From the NCBI RefSeq assembly GCF_013359595.1, contig NZ_JABFMP010000004.1, positions 186,001 to 250,000 of the forward strand: 64,000 bases of DNA. Direction: 5' to 3'. Positions within the stretch are counted from its first letter, which is position 1; every line of letters starts with the position of its first letter. This document shows positions 27,616-35,750 of this stretch, piece after piece. The translations under genes were made by a program, and so were the position numbers. This stretch comes from Pseudomonas sp. C1C7 (GTDB taxonomy: Bacteria; Pseudomonadota; Gammaproteobacteria; Pseudomonadales; Pseudomonadaceae). The notes below the pieces were generated by a model. That model ran no database searches, was not told the origin of the DNA, and saw nothing but the letters and a program-made list of their open reading frames with translations.

Positions 27616-28590
27616 TCAGCCCTTCCAGACCTGCGGGTTGACCAGATCCTGAGGTCGTTCACCCAGCAATGCGCTGCGCAGGTTGCTCAAGGCACGGTTG
27701 GCCATGGCCTCGCGGGTTTCGTGGGTGGCCGAGCCGATGTGCGGCAGGGTCACGGCGTTTTTCAGCTGAAACAATGGCGACTCGGCCAGCGGTTCCTTCT
27801 CGTACACATCCAGCCCCGCGCCGCGAATCCGGTTGTTCTGCAGCGCTTGGATCAGGGCCGGTTCATCGACGACCGGGCCGCGTGCGATGTTCACCAGGAT
27901 TGCGCTTGGCTTCATCAGCGCCAGTTCGCGATGGCTGATCAGGTGCCTGGTTTTCTCGCTGAGCGGCACCACCAGGCAGACGAAGTCGGCTTCGGCCAGC
28001 AGTTGATCCAGCGTGCGGAACTGCGCGCCCAGCTCCTGTTCCAGCTCGACCTTGCGGCTGTTGCCGCTGTAGATGATCGGCATGTTGAAGCCCAGGCGAC
28101 CACGACGGGCAATCGCCGCACCGATGTTGCCCATGCCGACGATGCCCAGGGTCTTGCCGTGGACATCGCAACCGAACAGCTGCGCACCGACGGTCGCCTG
28201 CCACTGGCCAGCCTTGGTCCAGGCGTCGAGTTCGGCGACGCGGCGGGCGCTGCTCATCAGCAGGGCAAAACCCAGGTCTGCGGTGCTTTCGGTGAGCACG
28301 TCCGGGGTGTTGGTCAGCATGATCCCGCGTTCGCTGAGGTAGGCCACGTCGTAGTTGTCGTAGCCCACCGAAACGCTGGACACCACTTCCAGCTTGGCGG
28401 CGTTCTCCAGTTGCGCGCGACCCAGCTTGCGACCGACACCGATCAGGCCGTGGGCGTGGGGCAGGGCTTCGTTGAACTGGGCATTGATGTCGCCGTTTTT
28501 CGGATTCGGCACGATGACGTCGAAGTCTTGTTGCAGGCGTTCGACCATCTCAGGCGTGACACGGCTGAAGGCGAGGACGGTTTTTTTCAT
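27616..28590 (-). CDS. ghrB: D-isomer 2-hydroxyacid dehydrogenase, GhrB/TkrA-like
   Basis: A 324-residue NAD(P)H-dependent reductase. It has the Rossmann motif LGIVGMGNIGAAIARRG, the Arg of SVSVGYDNYDV...NIARGPVVDEPAL, the Glu of LDVYEKEP and the His of LPHIGSATHETR. These are the family's substrate Arg and catalytic Glu/His. GhrB-type enzymes reduce glyoxylate, hydroxypyruvate or 2-ketogluconate. It is a single gene, so the in vivo substrate is not fixed; the symbol is by similarity. Confidence 0.9.
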   Translation of the reverse strand: MKKTVLAFSRVTPEMVERLQQDFDVIVPNPKNGDINAQFNEALPHAHGLIGVGRKLGRAQLENAAKLEVVSSVSVGYDNYDVAYLSERGIMLTNTPDVLTESTADLGFALLMSSARRVAELDAWTKAGQWQATVGAQLFGCDVHGKTLGIVGMGNIGAAIARRGRLGFNMPIIYSGNSRKVELEQELGAQFRTLDQLLAEADFVCLVVPLSEKTRHLISHRELALMKPSAILVNIARGPVVDEPALIQALQNNRIRGAGLDVYEKEPLAESPLFQLKNAVTLPHIGSATHETREAMANRALSNLRSALLGERPQDLVNPQVWKG

Positions 28591-28628
28591 GGAGGCGGGC
28601 TCGGCGAGTGAGAATGGTTAGCAAGCTA

Positions 28629-28700
28629 CTAGCCTCAAGCGGCAAGCCGCAAGTCTAAAAGTCGCTTGGGCTGCTATTAACTTGAGCTCGCCGCTTGAAG
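28629..28700. repeat. Degenerate Pseudomonas palindromic repeat (GCTTGCCGCTTGAGG type)
   Basis: GCCTCAAGCGGCAAGCCGCAAG and the partly inverted GAGCTCGCCGCTTGAAGCTC face each other upstream of the next gene. It is unlike families A-C but similar in style to other Pseudomonas REPs. Confidence 0.5.
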
Positions 28701-28753
28701 CTCACAGCTGCCCTCCAGCTATAATCGCGCCCTACGCATCCCCTGGAGCCAGC

Positions 28754-28999
28754 ATGACTTCCCCGAAACAACCACCGCTCGCCGACGCCCCGAGCGAGGA
28801 GCAGGCCGAGCTGCCTGAGACTGTCGAAGGCGAAACCCGAGCCGCGATCCCGGCGTTCAAGTTTCCGTTCAAGCCGGGTGAATTGCAGGGTGCCAAAGGC
28901 TCCAGCCAGCCCTGGTACAAGAATGGCGCCAAGAATGGCCACACCAAGACCCCGGGCATGGCCCCGCCGGGGACTCGGCGGTCGATGGGTAAGCGCTGA
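28754..28999 (+). CDS. Small hypothetical protein, Pro/Lys/Gly-rich
   Basis: This encodes 81 residues with no signal or membrane segment. The N-terminus is acidic and Pro-rich; the C-terminus is basic (QPWYKNGAKNGHTKTPGMAPPGTRRSMGKR). GGAG lies 5 bases before ATG 28754, which supports it over an upstream in-frame ATG at 28682 that falls in a repeat. I do not recognise a domain. The low complexity suggests a disordered, possibly nucleic-acid-binding protein; this is a guess. Confidence 0.65.
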   Translation: MTSPKQPPLADAPSEEQAELPETVEGETRAAIPAFKFPFKPGELQGAKGSSQPWYKNGAKNGHTKTPGMAPPGTRRSMGKR

Positions 29000-29029
29000 G
29001 ATCCTGATTTTGCGGTGACAGTACTGCCG

Positions 29030-29106
29030 TCTTCGCGAGCAAGCCCGCTTCCACATTAGTACTGCGTACACAGTTCCAATGTGCGAGCGGGCTTGCTCGC
29101 GAAGAG
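29030..29106. repeat. REP-type inverted repeat, family B
   Basis: TCTTCGCGAGCAAGCCCGCT and the inverse AGCGGGCTTGCTCGCGAAGA flank a short spacer between the convergent small gene and ykgJ. Confidence 0.8.
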
Positions 29107-29133
29107 GCCATCAAAAACACCGTAGATTTCGGA

Positions 29134-29880
29134 TCAAGCCGCCCGCAGAGAAATGAATGCATAATTGGGCGCATCCCCCGCCACCAGCGCCCCCGTCGCC
29201 TGCACCTGCCCGGCCACCTCTTCACTCGACAGATGAAACTGCCACTCGCTTTCCCACTCCGGCAGTGTCTGTCCCTGCAGTTCATCGATGATCTTGACGA
29301 ACTCGTTCATGTCCGGCAGATAAGCGGTGAATCCATCACCCTTCAACGCCGTCGTGCGAATTCCCAGCAAGGCGCAGATCGCATCCTTCATCAGAATCTC
29401 GTCACGGTCCGCCTGACGGGATTGCTGGATCAGTTGCGCCAGTTCCCGATCCACCAGTTCGCCACCGACAATCAGTTGCGGCCCGGTTTCCCATGATTCG
29501 GGCGGGCATTCCTTCACCGCCGTGTTCAGCGGGATGTGCGGATTGATTTCCATCGGATAAATGCGGCACACCAGCGGCCGGCGGTCGTAAATGCGGCAGC
29601 GGTTGTCTTCGTCGAGGTTTCGGCAGGCGCCGGCGTTGTAGGCGGCAAAGGTGATGGCGACGAAAGCCTCGGCGTCGGCGCTGCGAACCGGCGCGGAACG
29701 GCGTCTGGCGTGGTCATGTTGCTCAGCCGGCAAGCCCAGGCCGTTGCTCAGAAAGGCTTCCACCAGCACGATCACCTGACCGCCATCGGCGGCCCACATG
29801 CGGGCTTCCGGCAGGGTCAGGGAGACATGGTGGTCATGGCAGCATTTGCCACAACCTACGCAGGAAAACGTTGTATTCAT
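29134..29880 (-). CDS. YkgJ family cysteine-cluster protein
   Basis: A 248-residue protein starting MNTTFSCVGCGKCCHDHH, giving the CxxCxxCC motif of the YkgJ (CxxCxxCC) family, with more Cys at ACRNLDEDNRCRIYDRRPLVCRIYP. The Cys set probably binds a zinc ion or Fe-S cluster. Function in the family is unknown. The conserved part begins at ATG 29880; an in-frame ATG at 29907 would add nine residues and neither has a strong Shine-Dalgarno. Confidence 0.85.
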   Translation of the reverse strand: MNTTFSCVGCGKCCHDHHVSLTLPEARMWAADGGQVIVLVEAFLSNGLGLPAEQHDHARRRSAPVRSADAEAFVAITFAAYNAGACRNLDEDNRCRIYDRRPLVCRIYPMEINPHIPLNTAVKECPPESWETGPQLIVGGELVDRELAQLIQQSRQADRDEILMKDAICALLGIRTTALKGDGFTAYLPDMNEFVKIIDELQGQTLPEWESEWQFHLSSEEVAGQVQATGALVAGDAPNYAFISLRAA

Positions 29881-29962
29881 TGAGCGCACAGTCGCATCCA
29901 AAGGCATGAAACGGCGACAGAAAACCGCCGCAAAAGCCCTGTCGAAGCAAGTTATGCGCCAC

Positions 29963-30289
29963 TCACTGTGCCTTGGCGGTCGGGCGGATGGAGTCCCATT
30001 CGGTCACATAGGCGGTTTTGCTCTGCTTGTTGTAAAGGCACAGCTCGGTGCCCTGGGCGCCTTTCATGTGCTTTTGCGGGTACTGGCCCTGCAACAGGAC
30101 GGCGGTGTAGCCGACGCGATCATCGAACTGCGCGGCGTTACCGACCGGTTTCGCATTCTTCAGGCCGCTGGCCTTGGTGCAACTGGCGAGCACGGTCTTG
30201 TCATAGGCAGCCCAGGCGTCGGGGCTGGAGGCCTGAGCCTGGGTGCCGAGGGCGGTGAGGCAGAGCAAAGTCAGGGTGACAGCTTTCAT
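29963..30289 (-). CDS. Small secreted hypothetical protein
   Basis: A 108-residue protein with a clear signal peptide (MKAVTLTLLCLTALGTQAQA, cleavage near AQA-SS). The mature part of about 88 residues has two Cys (LASCTKAS and TELCLYNK) that could form a disulfide. GGATGCTGATCG is just upstream. I do not recognise the family. It lies alone between ykgJ and a GNAT gene, all on the minus strand. Confidence 0.72.
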   Translation of the reverse strand: MKAVTLTLLCLTALGTQAQASSPDAWAAYDKTVLASCTKASGLKNAKPVGNAAQFDDRVGYTAVLLQGQYPQKHMKGAQGTELCLYNKQSKTAYVTEWDSIRPTAKAQ

Positions 30290-30431
30290 CGATCAGCATC
30301 CTTGGAAGGTCATGGCCAAGGTTGGAGTATGCCGGTCCGTAAAAGTGCGATGCACCCTGCGCAGGAGCTAGAGTTGTGAACACATATTTGTGGCTCGCCA
30401 CAGGGTGTGCGACCGGCATTGAGGCGGTGGA

Positions 30432-30917
30432 TCAGTCCGGAACCAATTCCCGACGAACCTCATACATCCCGACACTCTCATACAACCGACGCGCCCGCAG
30501 GTTGTCCTCCAGCACCTTCAAATCCACAAACCCCTCGCGACGCTTTCGGAACTCACCGAACGCCTGCAGCAGCAACCCACGCCCCAACCCCAGGCGCCGA
30601 GCCCGTGGATGCACCACCAGATCCTTGATATAGGCGCTGGTCCAGCACTGGCAAACAGCGACCACACCCTCGGCGTCCTGCGCCACGAAACACAGGGTCG
30701 GGTCATATTCGGGATCGCTTTCGAACCGCTGCTGCCACACCTCCAGCGCGGGCACGCGTCCACCGCCGTCCAGATAACCCAGGGCCATCAGGTGATGCAC
30801 ATCGGCGGCAAGTTCCGGGCGGTAATGGGTCAATCGAATGCCGGTTGGCCAGTCGAAGCCGGGCACGACCTCGCTGAGGTCGCGCCGCATCAACCAGCAA
30901 TAGGCTCCGGCCAACAC
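30432..30917 (-). CDS. GNAT family N-acetyltransferase
   Basis: A 161-residue acetyltransferase. The acetyl-CoA motif is IKDLVVHPRARRLGLGRGLLLQAFGEF (R-x-x-G-x-G/A), then NLRARRLYESVGMYEV. The GTG start abuts the TGA of cheV (TGAGTG), so the two are probably translated together. ATG 30890 (MRRDLSEV) is the other possible start. Substrate unknown. Confidence 0.84.
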   Translation of the reverse strand: MLAGAYCWLMRRDLSEVVPGFDWPTGIRLTHYRPELAADVHHLMALGYLDGGGRVPALEVWQQRFESDPEYDPTLCFVAQDAEGVVAVCQCWTSAYIKDLVVHPRARRLGLGRGLLLQAFGEFRKRREGFVDLKVLEDNLRARRLYESVGMYEVRRELVPD

Positions 30918-31820
30918 TCAGTGACCCTGGGCGGCCACGGCCTTGGCCGCGGTGATCAGGCACTGGGTCAGTTCCGGCGAGGAGAACTTGGTCAGCACCG
31001 CATTGGCCCCTGCCTGCCGGGCCTTTTCGCTGTTCATCGCGCTGTCCAGCGAGGTGTGCAGCAACACATAGAGGTGGGCGAAGTCCGGGGTCTCGCGCAG
31101 GGTGCGGGTGAAGGCGTAGCCATCCATCTCGGACATTTCGATGTCGGAGACGATCAGGTTGATCTGCTGGGCGGTGCCTTGCAGATCCAGCAGGCACTCG
31201 ATGGCTTCCCTGGCACTGCGCGCGGTGTGGCACTGCAGCCCGAGATTGCGCAGGGTGTGCACCGACTGTTGCAGGGCGACCTGGCTATCGTCGACTACGA
31301 GGATGCGAGCGGTACCCAGTATTTCGGCATCTTCCATCGTGAGTTCGGTCGGCGCCATGTCGATCTCCACTGGCGCGATGCCGTGGATGACTTTCTCGAT
31401 GTCCAGCACCTGCACCAGCGTGCCGTCGACCGAGGCCACACCGGTGATGTAGGCGCGCGAACCACCGGAGCCGAAGGGTGGCGGGCGGATGTCGGTGGTC
31501 AGGCAATGGACGATCTTGCTCACCGCCTGCACGTGCAGGCCCTGCTTGGAGCGACTGACGTCGGTGACGATCAGGCAGCCGCCGTTGGGATCTTCCAGCG
31601 GACGCTCGCCGATGGCGCGGCTGAGGTCGATCACCGACAGCGAAGCCCCGCGCAAGGTGGCGATGCCTTTTACATGAGGGTGCGACTCCGGCAATTTGGT
31701 CAGCGGTGGGCAGGGGATGATTTCACTGACTTTGAGCAGGTTGATCGCCATCAACTTGCCGCTACGCAGGGTAAACAGCAGAAGCGAAAGTGAATCCGCG
31801 CGGCCTTTGGTGGAGGACAT
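30918..31820 (-). CDS. cheV: Chemotaxis protein CheV (CheW-REC fusion)
   Basis: A 300-residue fusion of an N-terminal CheW-like coupling domain (about 1-160; LLLFTLRSGKLMAINLLKVSEII) and a C-terminal receiver domain (ARILVVDDSQVALQQ; phospho-acceptor Asp in LIVSDIEMSEMDGYAF). CheV links chemoreceptors to CheA, and its phosphorylation tunes adaptation. ATG 31820 is chosen because AGAAGG lies 5 bases upstream; a start at 31868 would add a non-conserved leader. A GNAT gene follows at once. Confidence 0.93.
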   Translation of the reverse strand: MSSTKGRADSLSLLLFTLRSGKLMAINLLKVSEIIPCPPLTKLPESHPHVKGIATLRGASLSVIDLSRAIGERPLEDPNGGCLIVTDVSRSKQGLHVQAVSKIVHCLTTDIRPPPFGSGGSRAYITGVASVDGTLVQVLDIEKVIHGIAPVEIDMAPTELTMEDAEILGTARILVVDDSQVALQQSVHTLRNLGLQCHTARSAREAIECLLDLQGTAQQINLIVSDIEMSEMDGYAFTRTLRETPDFAHLYVLLHTSLDSAMNSEKARQAGANAVLTKFSSPELTQCLITAAKAVAAQGH

Positions 31821-31946
31821 AAGTACCTTCTGTGGAAAAAGGTGACGGACGACCGCGAGGATCGCCAACAGCTATCGATGCCGGGTTATCGACTTGATGG
31901 GGGCAGGCTTTAGCGATATTCCCCGGTTGCGTGACCGGAGGCCATC

Positions 31947-32072
31947 CCTGTAGCAGCTGCCGAAGGCTGCGTCCGGCTGCGAAGCAGTCGTAAATCCTGT
32001 GCACACAGTCCATCAGATAAACAGAGGCGAGGACTGCGTCCTCGGACGCAGCCTTCGGCAGCTGCTACAGGG
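31947..32072. repeat. REP-type inverted repeat, family C
   Basis: CTGTAGCAGCTGCCGAAGGC with TGCGTCCGGCTGCGAAGCAG and the inverted GACGCAGCCTTCGGCAGCTG lie between the cheV promoter region and the 3' end of norR. Its outer arms share the GCTGCCGAAGGCTGCG core with family A. Confidence 0.8.
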
Positions 32073-32075
32073 AAA

Positions 32076-33626
32076 TCATTTCATCCCCAACCGCTTCGCC
32101 ATCCGTCCGAGGTTCGCCCGATCCAGCCCCAGCTCCCGCGCCGCGCTCGCCCAGTTATTGTGATGCCGCTCCAGGCAAGCACCGATCAACTGACGCTGAT
32201 AGTTTTCCGTAGCCTCGCGCAAATCCCCGGTCACCAGGGCAACCGCGGCTGCGGCCGGCTGCTCGGCAGCCACCTCCATCCCGCCATTGGGCAAGTCCAG
32301 ATCCGTTGCATTCAAACTCAGGATCTTCGGCCGCTCCTTGCAATTACCCAGCGCCTTCAACGCACTGCGCCCGATCAGGTGTTCCAGCTCCCGCACGTTG
32401 CCCGGCCAGTCATACGCCAGCAGCGCCGCCTGGGCGTCGTTGTTCAGGCGCAGGCTGTTGAGGCCCATGCGCGAGCGGTTCTGTTCCAGAAAGTAACCGC
32501 TGAGCAGCAGCACATCGCGACCCCGATCGCGCAGGGCTGGCACCATCAACGGATACACACTGAGGCGATGATAGAAGTCGGCGCGATAGCGGCCGCTGCG
32601 CACTTCTTCGGCCAAGTCGCGGTTGGTCGCGGCGATCAATCGCACATCGACCTGATGTTCCTTGTCCGAACCCAGGCGCTGCAACTGGCCGCTTTGCAAT
32701 ACCCGCAGCAACTTGGCCTGCACCGTCAGTGACAGTTCGCCCACTTCATCGAGAAACAGCGTGCCGCCGTTGGCCAGTTCGAACTTGCCGCGACGGTCGT
32801 TCAGCGCGCCGGTGAAGGCGCCACGCACGTGACCGAACAGCTCGCTCTCCACCAATGTGTCGGGCAGCGCGGCGCAGTTGAGGCTGATGATCGGCTTGTC
32901 GGCCCGGGGCGAGGCGGCGTGGATGGCCTGGGCCACCAGCTCCTTGCCGACCCCGGTTTCCCCGGTGATCAGCACGGTCAGATCGCTGCCGCCCACCAGA
33001 TTGATTTCTTCCACCAGACGCTTGTGCGCCTTGCTCTGGCCGATCATTTCGCGGTTTTGCTGGCCGCTGGCCTGACGGTAGACCTCGGCGCGCTGGTGTT
33101 CGTCCTCGACGCGATTGTTCAGGCGCTCGATGCGCTCGGCGGCGTTGACCGTGGCAGCGGCGAGGCTGGCGAAAGCTTCCAGGGCGTCCAGTTCGATCGG
33201 CTCGAAGCGCTCTGGATCGAGGGCGTCGAGGGTCAGCAGACCCCAAGGACGTTCGTCGATGAACAGCGGGCAACCCATGCAGTCGTGGACTTCCAGGTGA
33301 TCATCCAGGCCATCGACCAAACCGTCATAGGGGTCTGGCATGTCACTGTCGGCGGCGAAGCGGGTGGGGCCGGGGCTGCTGAGCAGGGCTTCGAAGCGCG
33401 GGTGTTCGCTGACTTTGAAGCGTCGGCCGAGGGTGTCGGTACTCAGGCCGTCGACGGCCAGCGGCACCAGCCATTCGCCATCCAGGCGCAGCAGGGCGGC
33501 GGCATCGCAGGGCAGGAGGGCGCGCATGGCTTCAAGCAGGCGTCGATAACGCTCGCCTTCAGGCAGTTCGCGTGACAGGTCCGAGACCAGGGGGAGCAGG
33601 GCGGTAAGCAGGGATTTTGCAGTCAT
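32076..33626 (-). CDS. norR: Nitric-oxide-responsive sigma-54 activator NorR
   Basis: A 516-residue bacterial enhancer-binding protein. The N-terminal GAF domain (about 1-170) binds iron and senses NO in NorR. The central AAA+ domain has Walker A GETGVGKE and the sigma-54 contact loop RGAFTGA. The C-terminal Fis-type helix-turn-helix ends in ARELGLDRANLGRMAKRLGMK. It is divergent from hmp, its expected target. One of three NorR-type sites overlaps its own start codon, which suggests autoregulation. Confidence 0.94.
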   Translation of the reverse strand: MTAKSLLTALLPLVSDLSRELPEGERYRRLLEAMRALLPCDAAALLRLDGEWLVPLAVDGLSTDTLGRRFKVSEHPRFEALLSSPGPTRFAADSDMPDPYDGLVDGLDDHLEVHDCMGCPLFIDERPWGLLTLDALDPERFEPIELDALEAFASLAAATVNAAERIERLNNRVEDEHQRAEVYRQASGQQNREMIGQSKAHKRLVEEINLVGGSDLTVLITGETGVGKELVAQAIHAASPRADKPIISLNCAALPDTLVESELFGHVRGAFTGALNDRRGKFELANGGTLFLDEVGELSLTVQAKLLRVLQSGQLQRLGSDKEHQVDVRLIAATNRDLAEEVRSGRYRADFYHRLSVYPLMVPALRDRGRDVLLLSGYFLEQNRSRMGLNSLRLNNDAQAALLAYDWPGNVRELEHLIGRSALKALGNCKERPKILSLNATDLDLPNGGMEVAAEQPAAAAVALVTGDLREATENYQRQLIGACLERHHNNWASAARELGLDRANLGRMAKRLGMK

Positions 33627-33679
33627 AGTGACTCCGTGTAGTCGGTATGACTATAAGGGTGCTTGTGTCGATATGACTA
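33621..33679. promoter_or_regulatory. Three candidate NorR enhancer sites (GT-N7-AC)
   Basis: Palindromes AGTCATAGTGACT (33621-33633), TAGTCGGTATGACTA (33639-33653) and TGTCGATATGACTA (33666-33679) each contain GT-N7-AC, the NorR core known from E. coli, where three sites precede norV. They lie 104-162 bases before the hmp start. The first covers the norR ATG. Confidence 0.75.
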
Positions 33680-33717
33680 CTTTATTTTTAAGATATTGAT
33701 TTATAAGGAAATAAAAG

Positions 33718-33734
33718 TTGGCATGAATGCTGAT
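33718..33734 (+). promoter_or_regulatory. Possible sigma-54 promoter of hmp
   Basis: TTGGCATGAATGCTGAT has a good -24 element (TTGGCA) but a poor -12 (CTGAT for TTGCT; GA where GC is usual). It lies 49 bases before the hmp ATG and 40-95 bases from the NorR-type sites, which is the right geometry. Confidence 0.4.
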
Positions 33735-33782
33735 AAGCATAGGGCAGTCCCTTACAAACCCTCGATGTTCAGGAGTCACCTT

Positions 33783-34964
33783 ATGCTTAGCGTTCAAGAC
33801 CGTGCCATCGTCAAATCCACCGTACCCCTGCTGGAAAGCGGTGGCGAAGCGCTGATCACTCACTTCTACCGCATGATGCTGTCCGAGTACCCGGAAGTTC
33901 GCCCGCTGTTCAACCAGGCCCACCAGTCCACCGGTGACCAGCCGCGCGCCCTGGCCAACGGCGTACTGATGTATGCACGCCACATCGACCAACTCGACCA
34001 GTTGGGCGACTTGGTGGCGAAGATTATCAACAAGCACGTGGCCCTGCAGATCCTGCCGGAACACTACCCGATCGTCGGCACCTGCCTGCTGCGCGCCATC
34101 GCTGAAGTGCTGGGCGAAGAAATCGCCACCCCGGAAGTGATCGCGGCCTGGGGTGCGGCCTACGGCCAACTGGCTGACATTCTGATCGGTGCCGAAACCA
34201 GCATCTATGACCAGAAGGAACAGGCACCGGGCGGCTGGCGCGGGGCGCGGGAATTCATCGTGGTGAACAAGGTAGAAGAAAGCGCGGAAATCACCTCGTT
34301 CTACTTCGAACCTGCTGACAAAGGCCCGATTCTGGCAGCAGAGCCAGGTCAGTACATCGGCATGAAACTGTTCCTCGATGGCGAAGAAATCCGTCGTAAC
34401 TACTCGCTGTCGGCCCGTCCGAACAACGGTCAGTACCGAATCAGCGTCAAGCGTGAAACCGGTGGCCGCGCATCCAACCACCTGCACGATGAACTGCATG
34501 TAGGCCAGAGCATCCAGCTGTTCCCGCCATCGGGCGAGTTCATCCTGACAGCCAGCGACAAACCGCTGGTGCTGATCAGCGGCGGCGTCGGCATCACTCC
34601 GACTCTGGCGATGCTTGAAGCGGCCCTGGAAACCGGGCGTCCGGTGCACTTTATCCACAGCGCGCGCAACGGCAAGGTCCACGCCTTCCGCGACTTCATC
34701 GAAGGGTTGGCGGCGCGTCATCCACAACTCAAGCGCTTCTACTGCTACGCCGAAGATGACGGCGTGAGCCCGGCGGCGCACAGCGTCGGTTTCCTGGATC
34801 AGGAGCTGTTGAACGCATGGCTGCCGGCCGAGCGTGATCTGGATGCTTACTTCCTGGGGCCGAAGGGTTTCATGGCGGCGGTCAAGCGTCACCTCAAGGC
34901 GCTGGGTGTGCCTGAGAAGCAGAGCCGTTACGAGTTCTTCGGGCCGGCTGCGGCGCTGGAGTGA
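33783..34964 (+). CDS. hmp: Flavohemoprotein (NO dioxygenase)
   Basis: A 393-residue enzyme that turns NO and O2 into nitrate with NAD(P)H. The N-terminal globin domain has Tyr29 (HFYRMM) and proximal heme His85 (INKHVALQ), at the same numbers as in E. coli Hmp. The FAD domain carries RNYSLS and the NAD domain LISGGVGITPTLAML. AGGAG precedes ATG 33783. An upstream in-frame ATG would add 40 residues and lies within the promoter region. Confidence 0.97.
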   Translation: MLSVQDRAIVKSTVPLLESGGEALITHFYRMMLSEYPEVRPLFNQAHQSTGDQPRALANGVLMYARHIDQLDQLGDLVAKIINKHVALQILPEHYPIVGTCLLRAIAEVLGEEIATPEVIAAWGAAYGQLADILIGAETSIYDQKEQAPGGWRGAREFIVVNKVEESAEITSFYFEPADKGPILAAEPGQYIGMKLFLDGEEIRRNYSLSARPNNGQYRISVKRETGGRASNHLHDELHVGQSIQLFPPSGEFILTASDKPLVLISGGVGITPTLAMLEAALETGRPVHFIHSARNGKVHAFRDFIEGLAARHPQLKRFYCYAEDDGVSPAAHSVGFLDQELLNAWLPAERDLDAYFLGPKGFMAAVKRHLKALGVPEKQSRYEFFGPAAALE

Positions 34965-35000
34965 TCGATCAAGCGCGGTGAGCCGGTTTCACCGCGCTGC

Positions 35001-35030
35001 CTTCTTCGCGGGCAAGCCTCGCTCCAAAGC
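35001..35030. repeat. Single REP half, family B
   Basis: CTTCTTCGCGGGCAAGCCTC followed by GCTCC is one arm of family B without a visible partner, downstream of hmp. Confidence 0.55.
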
Positions 35031-35169
35031 CGAAAATCCCCCGAAATTTAATCCCTCCTTAACCCGCCGAGCGTCTTCTCCCCCGATACCCCGCGACATG
35101 CCTCAGGCTCTCCAAGAGCGGGAGCAGCGTGTAGACTGGCGGGCAATCGATATCTTGAAGGGAAACGCG

Positions 35170-35679
35170 ATGAGCGAGGAAACACTGCGGTTGGGTCGTG
35201 AGCGGCGTTATCTGGTATTGCTGGGCATCATCTGCCTGGCGCTGATCGGCGGCGCGCTGTACATGCAAATCGTCCTCGGCGAGGCGCCATGCCCGCTGTG
35301 CATCCTGCAACGCTACGCCTTGCTGCTGATCGCCATCTTCGCCTTCATCGGCGCCGCGATGAGCAGCCGTCGCAGCATCACCACCTTCGAAACCCTGGTG
35401 GTGATCTGCGCCCTGGCAGGCGTCGGCGTGGCCGGGCATCACGTGTACACCCAGTTCTATCCTGCGGTCAGCTGTGGCATCGATGTGCTGCAGCCGATCG
35501 TCGATGATTTGCCGCTGGCGAAGATCTTCCCGCTGGGCTTCCAGGTCGACGGATTCTGCTCCACGCCGTACCCGCCGATCCTCGGTTTGTCCCTGGCGCA
35601 GTGGGCGCTGGTGGCCTTCGTGCTGGTGGTGATTCTGGTGCCGCTGCTCACGGTGCGTAACCGCAAAAACCTGCGCTGA
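35170..35679 (+). CDS. dsbB: Disulfide bond formation protein B
   Basis: A 169-residue inner-membrane protein with four helices. It reoxidises DsbA and passes electrons to quinone. Cys41-Cys44 (APCPLCILQ) and the second pair Cys102 and Cys130 (SCGID; GFCST) match E. coli DsbB almost residue for residue. ATG 35170 is preceded by GAAGGGA. The in-frame upstream extension is not conserved in style and is left out. Downstream lies a strong terminator, then cyoABCDE. Confidence 0.95.
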   Translation: MSEETLRLGRERRYLVLLGIICLALIGGALYMQIVLGEAPCPLCILQRYALLLIAIFAFIGAAMSSRRSITTFETLVVICALAGVGVAGHHVYTQFYPAVSCGIDVLQPIVDDLPLAKIFPLGFQVDGFCSTPYPPILGLSLAQWALVAFVLVVILVPLLTVRNRKNLR

Positions 35680-35712
35680 GGTCGTTGCAAGGCAACGCTG
35701 CGTCGCACACGA

Positions 35713-35750
35713 AAACGCCCCGGTTCCTGAAAAAGGGCCGGGGCGTTTCT
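35713..35750 (+). terminator. Rho-independent terminator after dsbB
   Basis: An 11-bp stem (AAACGCCCCGG / CCGGGGCGTTT) with a 14-base loop is followed by a short T-rich run, 33 bases after the stop. Confidence 0.85.

Noticed and set aside
33663..33782. Longer N-terminus for hmp from 33663
   Set aside because: It would include regulatory sites; the start at 33783 has a good ribosome site and gives the same heme His and Tyr numbers as E. coli Hmp.
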